DNA of 64,000 nucleotides. Source: Novosphingobium jiangmenense (lineage in GTDB: Bacteria; Pseudomonadota; Alphaproteobacteria; Sphingomonadales; Sphingomonadaceae). Below are positions 25,385 to 34,286 of this stretch, piece after piece (position 1 is the first letter of the stretch; every line of letters begins with the position of its first letter). Under the pieces are notes generated by a model that was given only the letters and a program-made list of their open reading frames with translations, was not told where the DNA came from and did not search any database. The stretch spans positions 62,001 through 126,000 of the forward strand of contig NZ_JADQDC010000001.1 of NCBI RefSeq assembly GCF_015694345.1. Reading direction: 5' to 3'. The position numbers were made by a program, and so were the translations under genes.

Positions 25385-26619
25385 GCCACGGCTCCGATCA
25401 CATGCCATGCGGCCTTGCGGCCATAGTCTTCGGTGTCGTCCTCTTCCGCATCGGGGAAGAGTTCGCGATCGACCACGCCGGTCACCCCGCCGTGGATCAG
25501 CTTGTCACGCTCGAACCCGGCGGCGACCATCTCTGCGTCGAGGTCCATCTCGTGCATCCGGCTCCAGAACGGCTCGTTGTTGTAGAACGCGTCCCAATCG
25601 CGCATCGCCTGTTCGAACAGCGGCATTTCGGGGGCATATTGCGGCTGTTCGACGTGGAGCACGATGCCGCCGGGCTTCAGCAGTCGGCGCGTCTCGGCAA
25701 AGATCGCGCGCAGGGCCTTGGTCGAAAGCTCGTGCAGGAACATCGTCGTCTGGATCCAGTCGAAGCTGGCGTCCGGGTACATCGAAAGATCCTCGCCGCT
25801 CGCCTGGACGAAGCTGATGTTGTCGACGCCCAGGGACTTGGCGCGGGCCAGGCCATAGCGCAGCACCGGCGCGCCAAGATCGACCACGGTCATCTCCGCT
25901 TCCGGAAAGGCCTGCGCCAGCGGCAGCGAGGAATGGCCGACGGTGCCGCCGATCTCGAGGATCTTGCGGGGCTTGAAGTCGGGCAGGTTGCGCCTGACCC
26001 ACTTGACCACGGCATGGCCGCCGCCATCGGAATAGCCGCCGAGCAGGCCGCCGGTAGTGACGAAGCCAGCATGATCGTAGTTCGCGCCGTTCACCGCATC
26101 GCCGGGGAAGTATTCGGTGTGGTAGCTGCCGGGCATGCAGTGGTGATCCACCGCCGAGACATAGCGCGGGATCGGCAGCGACGGGTCGAGCGACAGGCGC
26201 GGATCGCCCTCGGTGAGTCCGGCGGTCACGGCGTTCAGCCGCTCGCGCTGGCGCAGCGCCGTCCAGCGGCCGGCCTGTTGGCGCTGCTCCATCGTCAAGC
26301 GGCGCAGGGCCGACCAGGTCTGGAAAGCAGGGTCTTCGAGCAGGGCGCGGCGGGCTTCGTGGCGGTCTGCCATCGCCCGGCCATGTTGCGCCTCGAACGC
26401 CGGGACGACGCGGGCATCGAACGCTGCCTTGACCCCCGGAACGACGCGCGCGGCGAGGTGCCGGTTCATCTGCGCGAGGAAGTTGATCCGCTCGATTTCG
26501 TCATGGCTGGTCTGCGGGAAAACCGCGTGGCGACCAATGACGCGAAAATCGGGGGGGCCGTCGTAACCCGCGCTAGGATCGTTCGGCGCCGGGGTTGGGG
26601 TGTCTGCTGAAGAACTCAC
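25381..26619 (-). CDS. Class I SAM-dependent methyltransferase, copy 2
   Basis: A 412-residue paralogue of the 12571 gene. Both share TSHDE/ASHDE near the N-terminus, VD-x-HC-x-PG-x-YH, the SAM motif KILEIGGTVGHSS, QASGEDLSMY, TTMFLHELS, VEQPQY and NNEPFW. I place the start at GTG 26619, preceded by AGAGGAAG; an ATG at 26706 would add an unrelated N-terminus and invade the divergent promoter. The methyl acceptor is unknown. It is transcribed divergently from the HapK-like gene, with 101 bases between the starts. Confidence 0.88.
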   Translation of the reverse strand: MSSSADTPTPAPNDPSAGYDGPPDFRVIGRHAVFPQTSHDEIERINFLAQMNRHLAARVVPGVKAAFDARVVPAFEAQHGRAMADRHEARRALLEDPAFQTWSALRRLTMEQRQQAGRWTALRQRERLNAVTAGLTEGDPRLSLDPSLPIPRYVSAVDHHCMPGSYHTEYFPGDAVNGANYDHAGFVTTGGLLGGYSDGGGHAVVKWVRRNLPDFKPRKILEIGGTVGHSSLPLAQAFPEAEMTVVDLGAPVLRYGLARAKSLGVDNISFVQASGEDLSMYPDASFDWIQTTMFLHELSTKALRAIFAETRRLLKPGGIVLHVEQPQYAPEMPLFEQAMRDWDAFYNNEPFWSRMHEMDLDAEMVAAGFERDKLIHGGVTGVVDRELFPDAEEDDTEDYGRKAAWHVIGAVA

Positions 26620-26720
26620 GGACTTCCTCTTCGGTTGCTTGCGCAGGCTGCATTCACTGGATGCCGGGAACCAGATCGATCCACCGATTTGACCGGCAGG
26701 CGACAAAGCGAGGGACGACG

Positions 26721-27029
26721 ATGCACATATTTGCGGTTTTCAACCTGAAGCCGGGCGTTTCCGAGGACGATTACCTCGCCTGGGCGCGCAGCACCGATCT
26801 GCCGACCGTGAACGCGCTGCCCTCGATCGCCAGCTTCCGCGTGTTCCGCGCGACGCGCGTCTTGGGCAGCGATGCCAAGCCGCCGTTCGGCTGGATCGAA
26901 GTGCTCGACATTGCCGACATGGAGCAGTTCGGGAAGGACGTGGCGACTGCCGCGATGGGTGAGGTTGCCGCCGCCTTCAACAACATGGTCGAAGTCACCT
27001 TTGTCACCACCGAAGAGGTGCTCGCGTGA
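26721..27029 (+). CDS. REDY-like HapK-family small protein
   Basis: A 102-residue dimeric ferredoxin-like protein with the signature DYLAWARSTDLPTVN followed by SFRVFRATR, matching the REDY/HapK family first noted in prodigiosin clusters. No reaction is established for the family. The start ATG 26721 has GAGGGA upstream. Its stop overlaps the GTG of the SDR gene, so it leads the plus-strand operon 26721-31661. Confidence 0.8.
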   Translation: MHIFAVFNLKPGVSEDDYLAWARSTDLPTVNALPSIASFRVFRATRVLGSDAKPPFGWIEVLDIADMEQFGKDVATAAMGEVAAAFNNMVEVTFVTTEEVLA

Positions 27030-27847
27030 AGTTCGCCGGCAAGGTTGCGGTCATCACCGGATCGGGCCGCAAGCAGGGACTGGGCGAGGCGATTGCGCGG
27101 CGGCTGTCTGAAGAGGGTGCGACGGTGGTCATCGCTGACATCGGCGGTTCACGCGATGCCGCGACGCCCGACGCGATGATCGGGGCCGAGGCGGAAATGC
27201 GCGAGATTGCGGCCTCGATGCCGGGTGCTGCCTCCACGTTCTCTTGCGACGTGCGCGATCCCGATCAGGTGCGGGCGCTGGCTGCGCACGCAGTCGCCGC
27301 GCACGGCTCGCTCGACATCTGGGTGAACAACGCCGGGATCGGCTACATCATGAAGCCGCTGGGCGAGGTCTCGCCCGAAGACTGGCGCGCGGTGATCGAC
27401 GTGAACCTGACCGGCGCGTGGTTCGGCCTGCAGGCTGCTGCCGAAGTGATGATCGCGCAAGGGCGGGGCGGGCGCATCGTCAACATCGCCAGCCAGGCGG
27501 CGAAGTCCGGCTTCATGCACGCGCAGGCCTATACTGCGTCCAAGCACGGTCTGGTCGGGCTGGTGCGCTCGGCCTCGATCGAATTGGGCGCGCATGGGAT
27601 AACCGTCAACAACGTCTGCCCGAACCATGTGACGACGGGCCTCGGCAAGTGGCAGAACGAGCATTTTGCCGCGGTGCAAGGCATTAGCGTCGAGGAATAC
27701 CTGAGGAACATGGCCTCGCGCATTCCGCTGGGCCGCCCCGGCCTGCCCGAGGACACGGCCAATGCGGTGGCGTTCCTGTGCTCGGCAGAAGCGGCTTACA
27801 TCACCGGCGAGAGCATGAACGTCTCCGGCGGTGAGGAGCCGCATTGA
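27026..27847 (+). CDS. Short-chain dehydrogenase/reductase
   Basis: A 273-residue classical SDR with a cofactor motif TGSGRKQGLG (11-20), NNAG (101-104), and the catalytic Ser156, Tyr169 and Lys173 (YTASK). It interconverts an alcohol and a ketone with NAD(P)(H). The start is GTG 27026, overlapping the HapK-like stop. It is followed after one base by the MmgE/PrpD gene. Confidence 0.93.
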   Translation: MKFAGKVAVITGSGRKQGLGEAIARRLSEEGATVVIADIGGSRDAATPDAMIGAEAEMREIAASMPGAASTFSCDVRDPDQVRALAAHAVAAHGSLDIWVNNAGIGYIMKPLGEVSPEDWRAVIDVNLTGAWFGLQAAAEVMIAQGRGGRIVNIASQAAKSGFMHAQAYTASKHGLVGLVRSASIELGAHGITVNNVCPNHVTTGLGKWQNEHFAAVQGISVEEYLRNMASRIPLGRPGLPEDTANAVAFLCSAEAAYITGESMNVSGGEEPH

Positions 27848-27848
27848 G

Positions 27849-29219
27849 ATGACCGAGGCGGAAAATCCGGCGCATGTCCTGATCGACCACGCGCTGGCGT
27901 TGCGCTGGTCGGACCTGCCGGAAGCCACCCGAAGTCGGGCCCGGACCTTTCTGCACGATTCGCTCGCCGTGGGCGTGGCGGGGCGCAATGCCGCTCATGC
28001 CGATGCGGTGCTGGCGATGGTGCAGGGTTGGGGGGCAGGCGAGGTGGCGGGCGTACTCGGCCGTCCCGGCCTGCGGCTGCCTGCGGCATCGGCGGCGTTC
28101 GTCAATGCCTTCCAGATCCACGGTCAGGAGTACGACTGCGTTCACGAGCCGGCTGTGCTCCACCCGATGGCGACAGTGCTGGCAGCGCTGCTGGCAGAGG
28201 CGGCGCGCGGGCCTGCTGTGGACGGCGAACGATTTCTCACCGCGATCGTCGCCGGGGTGGACGTGGCGGTGACGCTCGGCCTTGCCGCGCCCGATGCGTT
28301 GAAGTTCTTCCGCCCGGCCACTGCGGGAATTTTCGGCTGCGTGGCGGCGATAGCCTCGCTGCGGCAGATGCCGCGCGCGCAGGCCCTCGATGCTTTTGGC
28401 CATGCGCTGGCGCTGGTTTCGGGCACGATGCAGGCGCATGTCGAGGGCAAGCCCGCGCTGCCGGTGCAGGTGGCCAATGCAGCGCGGGGCAGTCTGGTCG
28501 CCGTCGATCTTGCCAGGGGCGGAATGTCCGGCGTCACCCGGCCGCTGGACGGGCCGTTTGGCTATTTCCCGCTGATGGAGGTGCGCGAGGCGCTGGCACC
28601 TGCGTTGGCGCGGCTGGGCCACGGGCACCGCATCACAGAGGTCAGCTGGAAGCCGTTCCCGACCGGGCGGGCAGGCCATGGCGGGATCGTGGCGGTGCAG
28701 CAGCTGTGCGAGGAGCATGGCCTGACCGCCGACGCGCTCGATACGCTTGAGTATCATGCGCCGCCCTTGATCCACCGCCTTGTCGGACGTCCAGCGCGCG
28801 AGGGGATGGAGCCGGGCTACGCCCGCCTGTGCCTGCCCTATCTCGCGGCAGTCACGCTGCTGCGCGGCACGGTGACGCTGACGGATTTCGGCAGGGAGGC
28901 GCTCGCCGATCGGCAGGTGCTGGCACTGGCGCAGCGGATCACGGTCATCAGCGATGGCAACTCCGATCTCGCCGCCTTCGTGCCCGCGCTGGCGCGGGTG
29001 CGCACGGTGGAAGGCCGGGAGCTGGTGCAGCCGGTGAGCGCGCAACTCGGCTCGCCCGAATGGCCACTCACCCCTGCGCAGCACGCGGCCAAGGCCCTCG
29101 CCTGCCTGTCTTTCGCGGGGCTTGGCGAAGCCCATGATGCCTTGGCCGAGGCCCTGGCCGGGCTTGACCGCGAAGCCGATGCCCTGGGCGCGCTGATCCG
29201 CAGCGGCGTCCTTTCGTGA
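27849..29219 (+). CDS. MmgE/PrpD-family protein
   Basis: A 456-residue member of the MmgE/PrpD family (2-methylcitrate dehydratase, iminodisuccinate epimerase, cis-aconitate decarboxylase relatives). It has LHDSLAVGVAG, an all-alpha first domain (about 1-270) and a smaller alpha/beta second domain. It probably adds or removes water, or epimerises, a di- or tricarboxylate. The start ATG 27849 has GAGGAG 9 bases upstream. Together with the isocitrate-lyase-family gene (7002) it could make a methylcitrate-like sequence, but the genes are in different operons. Confidence 0.87.
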   Translation: MTEAENPAHVLIDHALALRWSDLPEATRSRARTFLHDSLAVGVAGRNAAHADAVLAMVQGWGAGEVAGVLGRPGLRLPAASAAFVNAFQIHGQEYDCVHEPAVLHPMATVLAALLAEAARGPAVDGERFLTAIVAGVDVAVTLGLAAPDALKFFRPATAGIFGCVAAIASLRQMPRAQALDAFGHALALVSGTMQAHVEGKPALPVQVANAARGSLVAVDLARGGMSGVTRPLDGPFGYFPLMEVREALAPALARLGHGHRITEVSWKPFPTGRAGHGGIVAVQQLCEEHGLTADALDTLEYHAPPLIHRLVGRPAREGMEPGYARLCLPYLAAVTLLRGTVTLTDFGREALADRQVLALAQRITVISDGNSDLAAFVPALARVRTVEGRELVQPVSAQLGSPEWPLTPAQHAAKALACLSFAGLGEAHDALAEALAGLDREADALGALIRSGVLS

Positions 29220-29262
29220 TGGCCACGCCGGCCGAACCATTGATCGATTTCAGGGAATTGCG

Positions 29263-30153
29263 ATGACCTTGCTGAAATGCGCCACCCATGTCGTTGCCGA
29301 TCTTGCCGATGCCGTGGCCCGATATGAGCGCTGGATGGATTACCGCACGGTCGAGCAGGGCGTAGTCCCGGCCGACCTGGCGCAGGCGTGGAGCGCGCCG
29401 GCCAGTGCCGGGCGGCGCTATGCGGTGCTGCAACCGGCTTCGGGCGCGGAGGTTTTCCTGCGCTTTGTCGAAGGCGATCCGGTGCCGGACTATGCGCCGA
29501 TTCGCACTTATGGCTGGGCGGCGATCGAACTGTGCGTCAGCGATGTGGAAGCCGTGAACGCGCGGATGATCGAAAGCCCGTTTGAGGTGATCGGCCCACC
29601 GCGTCCGCTGGACGGGTTCGCCACGATCAAGCCGATGCAGGTGCGGGGGAGCGACCTCGAGACCGTCTATCTCACGCAGATCCTGCAGCCCGGCCCGGAT
29701 ACCGGCCTCCCGCAGCCGCAATCGCTGGTGGACCGGCCGTTCATCATGGTGCTGGCCTGCCCGGACCTTCGCAAAACGGCACAGTGGGTCAAGGATGTGC
29801 TCGGCCTGCCGATGATCGATCCGGTGGCGATCCGCTATACCATGATCGAGAAGGCGTTCGGCCTGCCCGAGACGGCCAAGACCGAACTGACCACGGCGCG
29901 CGGCGGAGGGCAGGTTTTCCTCGAACTTGACCAGTATCCGGATGAGGCGACCGAGCGCCCGCGCCATGCAGGCGCGCTGCCGCCCGGGGTGGCCATCACC
30001 ACCATGTTCTATCCGGACTTCGACCGTCTCGACGGCCATTGGGCCAGCGCGCCGGTGGTGCGCGAGGGGGCGGTCTATGCGGGCAGGCGGAGCGGCGTGC
30101 TGATGACGCCGGAAGGCGCGCTGCTGGAAATCGTCGAAGGCGGCGAGCTGTGA
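29263..30153 (+). CDS. Two-domain VOC (glyoxalase/bleomycin-resistance fold) protein
   Basis: A 296-residue protein of two vicinal-oxygen-chelate repeats (about 1-135 and 145-290), the size of extradiol dioxygenase-like or glyoxalase-like proteins. His9 opens the first module and Glu near the end (LLEIVEG) could complete a metal site. The ATG has AGGGA upstream. It overlaps the alpha/beta hydrolase gene by GTGA. It could be a ring-cleavage dioxygenase working with the downstream hydrolase, but the metal site is not clear enough to claim it. Confidence 0.78.
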   Translation: MTLLKCATHVVADLADAVARYERWMDYRTVEQGVVPADLAQAWSAPASAGRRYAVLQPASGAEVFLRFVEGDPVPDYAPIRTYGWAAIELCVSDVEAVNARMIESPFEVIGPPRPLDGFATIKPMQVRGSDLETVYLTQILQPGPDTGLPQPQSLVDRPFIMVLACPDLRKTAQWVKDVLGLPMIDPVAIRYTMIEKAFGLPETAKTELTTARGGGQVFLELDQYPDEATERPRHAGALPPGVAITTMFYPDFDRLDGHWASAPVVREGAVYAGRRSGVLMTPEGALLEIVEGGEL

Positions 30154-30995
30154 TTGGCGGGCCACCGATCAGGCGCGGCTTCGTCGATCTGGCGCATGGC
30201 CAGATGCATTATCGTCACGCCGGGGACAGCGGCGAGGCCTTGCTGATCCTGCATGCTTCGCCCGGAAGCTCGCGCCAGCAGGTGCGGCTGATCGAGGACT
30301 TCGCGGGCGAGGCGCGGGTGTTTGCGCCCGATACGCCGGGCAACGGCGATAGCGAGCCGTTGTTCGATGGCGAGCCGACGGTGGCGGAACTGGCGGCGGC
30401 TGCGCTCGAATTTCTTGATGCGGCAGGGCTGGAGCGGGTGCGCGTCTACGGCTCGCACACTGGTGCTGCCATTGCCACGGAGCTGGCGATCCTAGCGCCG
30501 CACCGCGTATCGGCGCTGGTGCTCGACGGGGTCAGCCTGATGCAGGGCGAGGAACTGGCCGAAGTCATCCAACGTTACGCCTTCCCGTTCGAGCCCGACC
30601 TCGATGGCGCCTACCTGATGCGGCTGTTCCAGTTCTGCCGCGACCAGTTTCTGTTCTTCCCTTGGTACAACCGCACCCGCGCCGGTCGTCGTGACAGCGG
30701 GCTGGGCAGTGCGGCAGACCTCCACGCATGGATAACCGAGGTGATGAAGGCGAGCACGACCTATCACCACAACTATCGTGCGGCGTTCAAGTGGCCTGCG
30801 GATGAACGCCTGCCGCTTGTGGAGTGTCCGGCGCTGGCAATGGCTGCGATCAACGATCCGCTCCACGCTTCCAGCGTTGCGCTGGCCGGCTTGCTCAAGA
30901 ACGGCAGCTTCGCCGAACTGCCGCGCCTTGATGCGCCGGAGTTCCGGGCGTCGCGCAAGGCGGCAATGGACCGCTTTTTCGGCGGGAGGGCTTGA
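30150..30995 (+). CDS. Alpha/beta-hydrolase-fold protein with His in the nucleophile position
   Basis: A 281-residue alpha/beta hydrolase with the oxyanion-loop motif HASPGS and the PGNGDS segment. The nucleophile elbow reads G-S-H-T-G (residues 101-105), placing His103 where Ser is normally found. The start is GTG 30150 by overlap with the VOC gene. It may be a hydrolase with an altered mechanism or a non-hydrolytic member of the fold. Being next to a VOC protein recalls ring-cleavage dioxygenase/hydrolase pairs. Confidence 0.82.
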   Translation: MIGGPPIRRGFVDLAHGQMHYRHAGDSGEALLILHASPGSSRQQVRLIEDFAGEARVFAPDTPGNGDSEPLFDGEPTVAELAAAALEFLDAAGLERVRVYGSHTGAAIATELAILAPHRVSALVLDGVSLMQGEELAEVIQRYAFPFEPDLDGAYLMRLFQFCRDQFLFFPWYNRTRAGRRDSGLGSAADLHAWITEVMKASTTYHHNYRAAFKWPADERLPLVECPALAMAAINDPLHASSVALAGLLKNGSFAELPRLDAPEFRASRKAAMDRFFGGRA

Positions 30996-30998
30996 ACG

Positions 30999-31661
30999 AT
31001 GGACTTCGGACTTTCCCTGCTGACGCTGCTGCATCTGCTGATCCCGATCTACTGGCTCGGCGGCGATCTTGGCGCGTTCTACGGTTCGCGGTTCATGGTC
31101 GATCCTTCGCGCTCGGTGCCCGAACGGCTGATGGCATTGAAGATCCTCAACAACATCGACATGGCCCCGCGCACCACGCTGATCCTGGCATTTCCGACCG
31201 GCTTCGGCCTTGCCGCGGCGAAGGGCTGGATCGATGTGCCTGCCTCGGCGGCGGTCCTCGTCTGGGTGCTGGGCCTTGCCTGGCTGGTGCTGGCATGGAC
31301 GGTCCACCTCAAGCATGGCCCTGCCGGCGCGGGCTACAAGCGCGTCGACATCGCCGTCCGCTATGTCGTGCTGGCAGGATTGATCGGCAGCGGGATCGGA
31401 GGGCTGGCGGGCGCCATCGCCTTGCCGCTGTTCATCTCGCTCAAGCTGCTCGCGCTCGCCACTTGCATCGCCATCGGACTGCTGGTCCGCCGCCAGCTGG
31501 TGCCGCTGTTCCCCGCGATCATCGCGCTGCGCGAAAATGGTCCGACGCCCGATGGCGACCGCGCGATTGCCGGGGTCATCGCCATCACCCAGCCGACCGT
31601 GATGGTGCTTTGGGCCGTGGTTCTTGTCGCCTGCTTCCTCGGCATTGCCACGCCGGTTTGA
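30999..31661 (+). CDS. Multi-pass membrane protein with YWLGG motif (copy 2)
   Basis: A 220-residue integral membrane protein with about six hydrophobic segments. The first carries H-x5-YWLGGD (residues 12-23), shared with the protein at 14214. It begins 3 bases after the hydrolase stop. The function is unknown; a redox or transport role is possible. The two copies keep the motif at the same place but have diverged elsewhere. Confidence 0.73.
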   Translation: MDFGLSLLTLLHLLIPIYWLGGDLGAFYGSRFMVDPSRSVPERLMALKILNNIDMAPRTTLILAFPTGFGLAAAKGWIDVPASAAVLVWVLGLAWLVLAWTVHLKHGPAGAGYKRVDIAVRYVVLAGLIGSGIGGLAGAIALPLFISLKLLALATCIAIGLLVRRQLVPLFPAIIALRENGPTPDGDRAIAGVIAITQPTVMVLWAVVLVACFLGIATPV

Positions 31662-31698
31662 GCGCCGCTCATCCATCTGAATATCAAGGAGACTTCCA

Positions 31699-32427
31699 TT
31701 GCAGAAGCATCGCACCATATCCGGCAGGATTCTCTACACCTCGCGCAAGCCCGAACGCTATGGCGAGGAGCGCGGGCGCGAGGAGTTCACCTGGACGCAT
31801 CACAGCGATGGCAAGCGCACCCTGCGCGCCCGCTGCGAAATCGACGAACCGGCGCCGACCGTCCATCGCGACGTGACCTACAGCCTCGATGAGAACGACC
31901 GCCCGATGGACTGCTTCGTCCGCCTGGTGATCGGGGACGAGTTCATGGGCGCTGGCCTGTTCATCATCAACAAGGATACGGTCGAATGCGAAAGCTATGG
32001 CCCGTCCATCGGTCGCGTTTCGCAGACCATGCCGATCGACGCGCCGTTCGACGGCTTCGGCACGCATCCGATCGTGGCCGACGCCTACATCACCCGCAAG
32101 ATGGATCGCAGCAAGGGACCGCACAAGCGCAAGTTCCCCTGCTTTCTGCCCTCGCCGGACCATCGCGGCGCCACCCCGCCGCTGATCGCGCGCACCGCCA
32201 TCAACCTCGCCTATGTTGGCGAAGAGACCGTGACAGTGGCGGCGGGGACCTTCGATTGCCACGTCTTCGAATTCTCCGACGAGGATGCCAGCATGGTTTC
32301 CATCGGTGGCGAGGCGCATCCGGCCTATCGCATGTGGGTGACGGCCGATGACGATGCGATCTTCGTGCAGGGCGGCGTCGGCGGCTACATGCAGACCTGG
32401 TACGAACTGGTCGAACTCAAGCGCTGA
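31699..32427 (+). CDS. Uncharacterised 242-residue protein
   Basis: I do not recognise this protein with confidence. It is soluble, without a signal peptide, rich in beta-strand-like segments, and contains AGTFDCHVFEFSD near residue 185, a phrase seen in DUF3108-like lipocalin/barrel proteins. The start is TTG 31699 with AAGGAG 7 bases before it. It follows the membrane protein by 37 bases and is probably the last gene of the operon from 26721. Confidence 0.65.
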   Translation: MQKHRTISGRILYTSRKPERYGEERGREEFTWTHHSDGKRTLRARCEIDEPAPTVHRDVTYSLDENDRPMDCFVRLVIGDEFMGAGLFIINKDTVECESYGPSIGRVSQTMPIDAPFDGFGTHPIVADAYITRKMDRSKGPHKRKFPCFLPSPDHRGATPPLIARTAINLAYVGEETVTVAAGTFDCHVFEFSDEDASMVSIGGEAHPAYRMWVTADDDAIFVQGGVGGYMQTWYELVELKR

Positions 32428-32530
32428 GCCACCTCGCGCGGCTTGACTAACCACTGGTGAGCATCGAAGAGCGGCGTGTCGCATCGGCGGCACGTCGCTT
32501 CGCGATGTCCAGCGCCAGCAGGGAGAGACC

Positions 32531-33268
32531 GTGCTCGATCGCGAAGGTGCAGTGCCGCTCTACCACCAGATCTACCTTGCCTTGCGCGACGAGATCCTGT
32601 GCGGACAGCGGCCCTTCGGCAGTGTCATGCCGACCGAGCAACAGCTTTCGGCACAGTACAAGGTCTCGCGCATCACCGCGCGCCGCGTGCTGGGCGATCT
32701 TGCCGAACAGCACTATGTTGAGCGGCGGCGCAGGCTTGGCACGCGGGTGATCTTCACGTCACCGGCCAAGCCGATCGAGGCCAACATCGATCAGGCGGTC
32801 GACAGCCTGATGGCGCTGGGCGAGGGGACGAGCGTCAACGTCATTTCGGTAGAGCACAGGGCGGCGACCGACATCATCGCCAATGCGCTGAAGATCGAGG
32901 AAGGGGCTGACGTGATCCGCGCAGTGCGGGTGCGCTGCCTTGAGGGCACGCCGATCGGCTACATCGTCAGCTATGTGCGCGGCGGGTTGGCTGCGGTCAT
33001 CTCTGAAGGGACCCTGTCCAACGCGCCCTTGCTCAAGCTGCTTGACGAGGCGGGCTTCCACGCCGACCGCGCCGAGCAGACCATTGGCGCGATGCTGGCC
33101 GATCCTTCGCTGGTTGATGCGCTGGATGTCGAGCCGCTTTCAGCGATCCTGCGCATTACCCGCACCGTCTATGACAAGAACAACGTGCCTTTCCTGCGCA
33201 CATACGCGCACTACCGGGCGGACCGGTTCAACATCCGCCTCGATCTGCAGAACCCTTCGCCAGCCTGA
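32531..33268 (+). CDS. GntR-family regulator with UTRA domain (HutC subfamily)
   Basis: A 245-residue regulator. The N-terminal winged helix (residues about 8-75) contains PTEQQLSAQYKVSRITARRVLGDL, followed by a UTRA effector domain (about 95-240). HutC-type proteins repress catabolic operons until a small organic acid binds. The start is GTG 32531 with GGGAGAG upstream; the 103-base leader contains TTGACT and a small ACCA-C-TGGT palindrome at 32450-32458. It converges with the 33273 gene with a 4-base gap. Confidence 0.92.
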   Translation: MLDREGAVPLYHQIYLALRDEILCGQRPFGSVMPTEQQLSAQYKVSRITARRVLGDLAEQHYVERRRRLGTRVIFTSPAKPIEANIDQAVDSLMALGEGTSVNVISVEHRAATDIIANALKIEEGADVIRAVRVRCLEGTPIGYIVSYVRGGLAAVISEGTLSNAPLLKLLDEAGFHADRAEQTIGAMLADPSLVDALDVEPLSAILRITRTVYDKNNVPFLRTYAHYRADRFNIRLDLQNPSPA

Positions 33269-33272
33269 TACG

Positions 33273-34286
33273 TCAGCCGACCTTGATCAGCACCTTGCCG
33301 AGATGCGCGCCGGACTTGAGGTAGCGGCAGGCATCGAGCGCCTCATGGAAGCCGAACACGCGGTCGACCACCGGAGCAAAGCCGGTCGCTTCCATCGCGC
33401 GGACCATCCGCACCAGCATGGCGCGGCTGCCTTCGGCAATGCCCTTGAGCGTGATGTTCTTGCCGATGATGCCGCCGTAATTGGGCAGTGGGCCTTCGGC
33501 TGATCCTACGCCGATGATGACGATGCGGGCGTTGACCGCGCACGCGTTGATCGATTGCGGCAGGGTATGCTGGCCGCCGGTTTCGACGACGATGTCCGCG
33601 CCGCGCCCGCCGGTCTGGCGCTGGAGTTCGGAGGCCCAATCGGGGTGGGTGGCGTAGTTCACGGTGTAGTCTGCGCCGAGCTTGCGCGCCTGCTCCAGCT
33701 TCTCGTCGCTGGACGAGGTGATCGCGACGAACGCGCCATTGGCCTTGGCGATTTGCAGCGCCGCCATGGCCACGCCGCCAGTGCCGAGCGCAACGACCAG
33801 ATCGCCCGCGCGGACCTGACCGACTTCAACGACGGCGTGCCATGCGGTAAGCGAGGCTGCGGCGAGGGGAGCGGCGGCTTCGTCGGTCAGGCTGTCAGGC
33901 ACCTTGACCAGCGCGGCGGCCGGAACCTTGACGTATTCGGCCATCCAGCCATCGAGCATGGTGCCGAGGTCCGCGCCGAAATAGCGCATCTCGAACGGGC
34001 CATCGATCCATGACACGAAGTGGGGCGCAATCGCGCGATCACCCACGGCGATGCCGACAGCGCCTTCGCCGAGCGAGACGACTTCGCCAACACCTTCGGA
34101 GAAGGGGATGCGGTCTTCGGCCTTCTTCGCACCATAGCGGCCTTCGAGGATCTGCAGGTCGCGGTTGTTGAGGCAGACGTACTTGACCTTGAGCACGGCT
34201 TCGCCGGGTCCGGCGACGGGCATGTCGCGCTCGGCAATGGTCAGCGACTCAAGGCCTGTCTGTTCCCCAAGTTGATAGGCTTTCAA
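33273..34286 (-). CDS. Zinc-independent MDR alcohol dehydrogenase/quinone reductase-like protein
   Basis: A 337-residue medium-chain dehydrogenase with the Rossmann motif ALGTGGVAMAALQIA and GADYTVNYATHPDW. The catalytic-zinc cysteine of alcohol dehydrogenases is replaced by LNNRD, so it is a zinc-free branch. The start is TTG 34286, overlapping the upstream stop (TTGA) and preceded by GGAGGAA. It closes the amidase/NodB-hydrolase operon. Confidence 0.87.
   Translation of the reverse strand: MKAYQLGEQTGLESLTIAERDMPVAGPGEAVLKVKYVCLNNRDLQILEGRYGAKKAEDRIPFSEGVGEVVSLGEGAVGIAVGDRAIAPHFVSWIDGPFEMRYFGADLGTMLDGWMAEYVKVPAAALVKVPDSLTDEAAAPLAAASLTAWHAVVEVGQVRAGDLVVALGTGGVAMAALQIAKANGAFVAITSSSDEKLEQARKLGADYTVNYATHPDWASELQRQTGGRGADIVVETGGQHTLPQSINACAVNARIVIIGVGSAEGPLPNYGGIIGKNITLKGIAEGSRAMLVRMVRAMEATGFAPVVDRVFGFHEALDACRYLKSGAHLGKVLIKVG

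Noticed and set aside
32471..32498. Imperfect direct repeat GCGGC-x2-GTCGC before the GntR gene
   Set aside because: Two mismatches in 12 bases in GC-rich DNA; not convincing as an operator.
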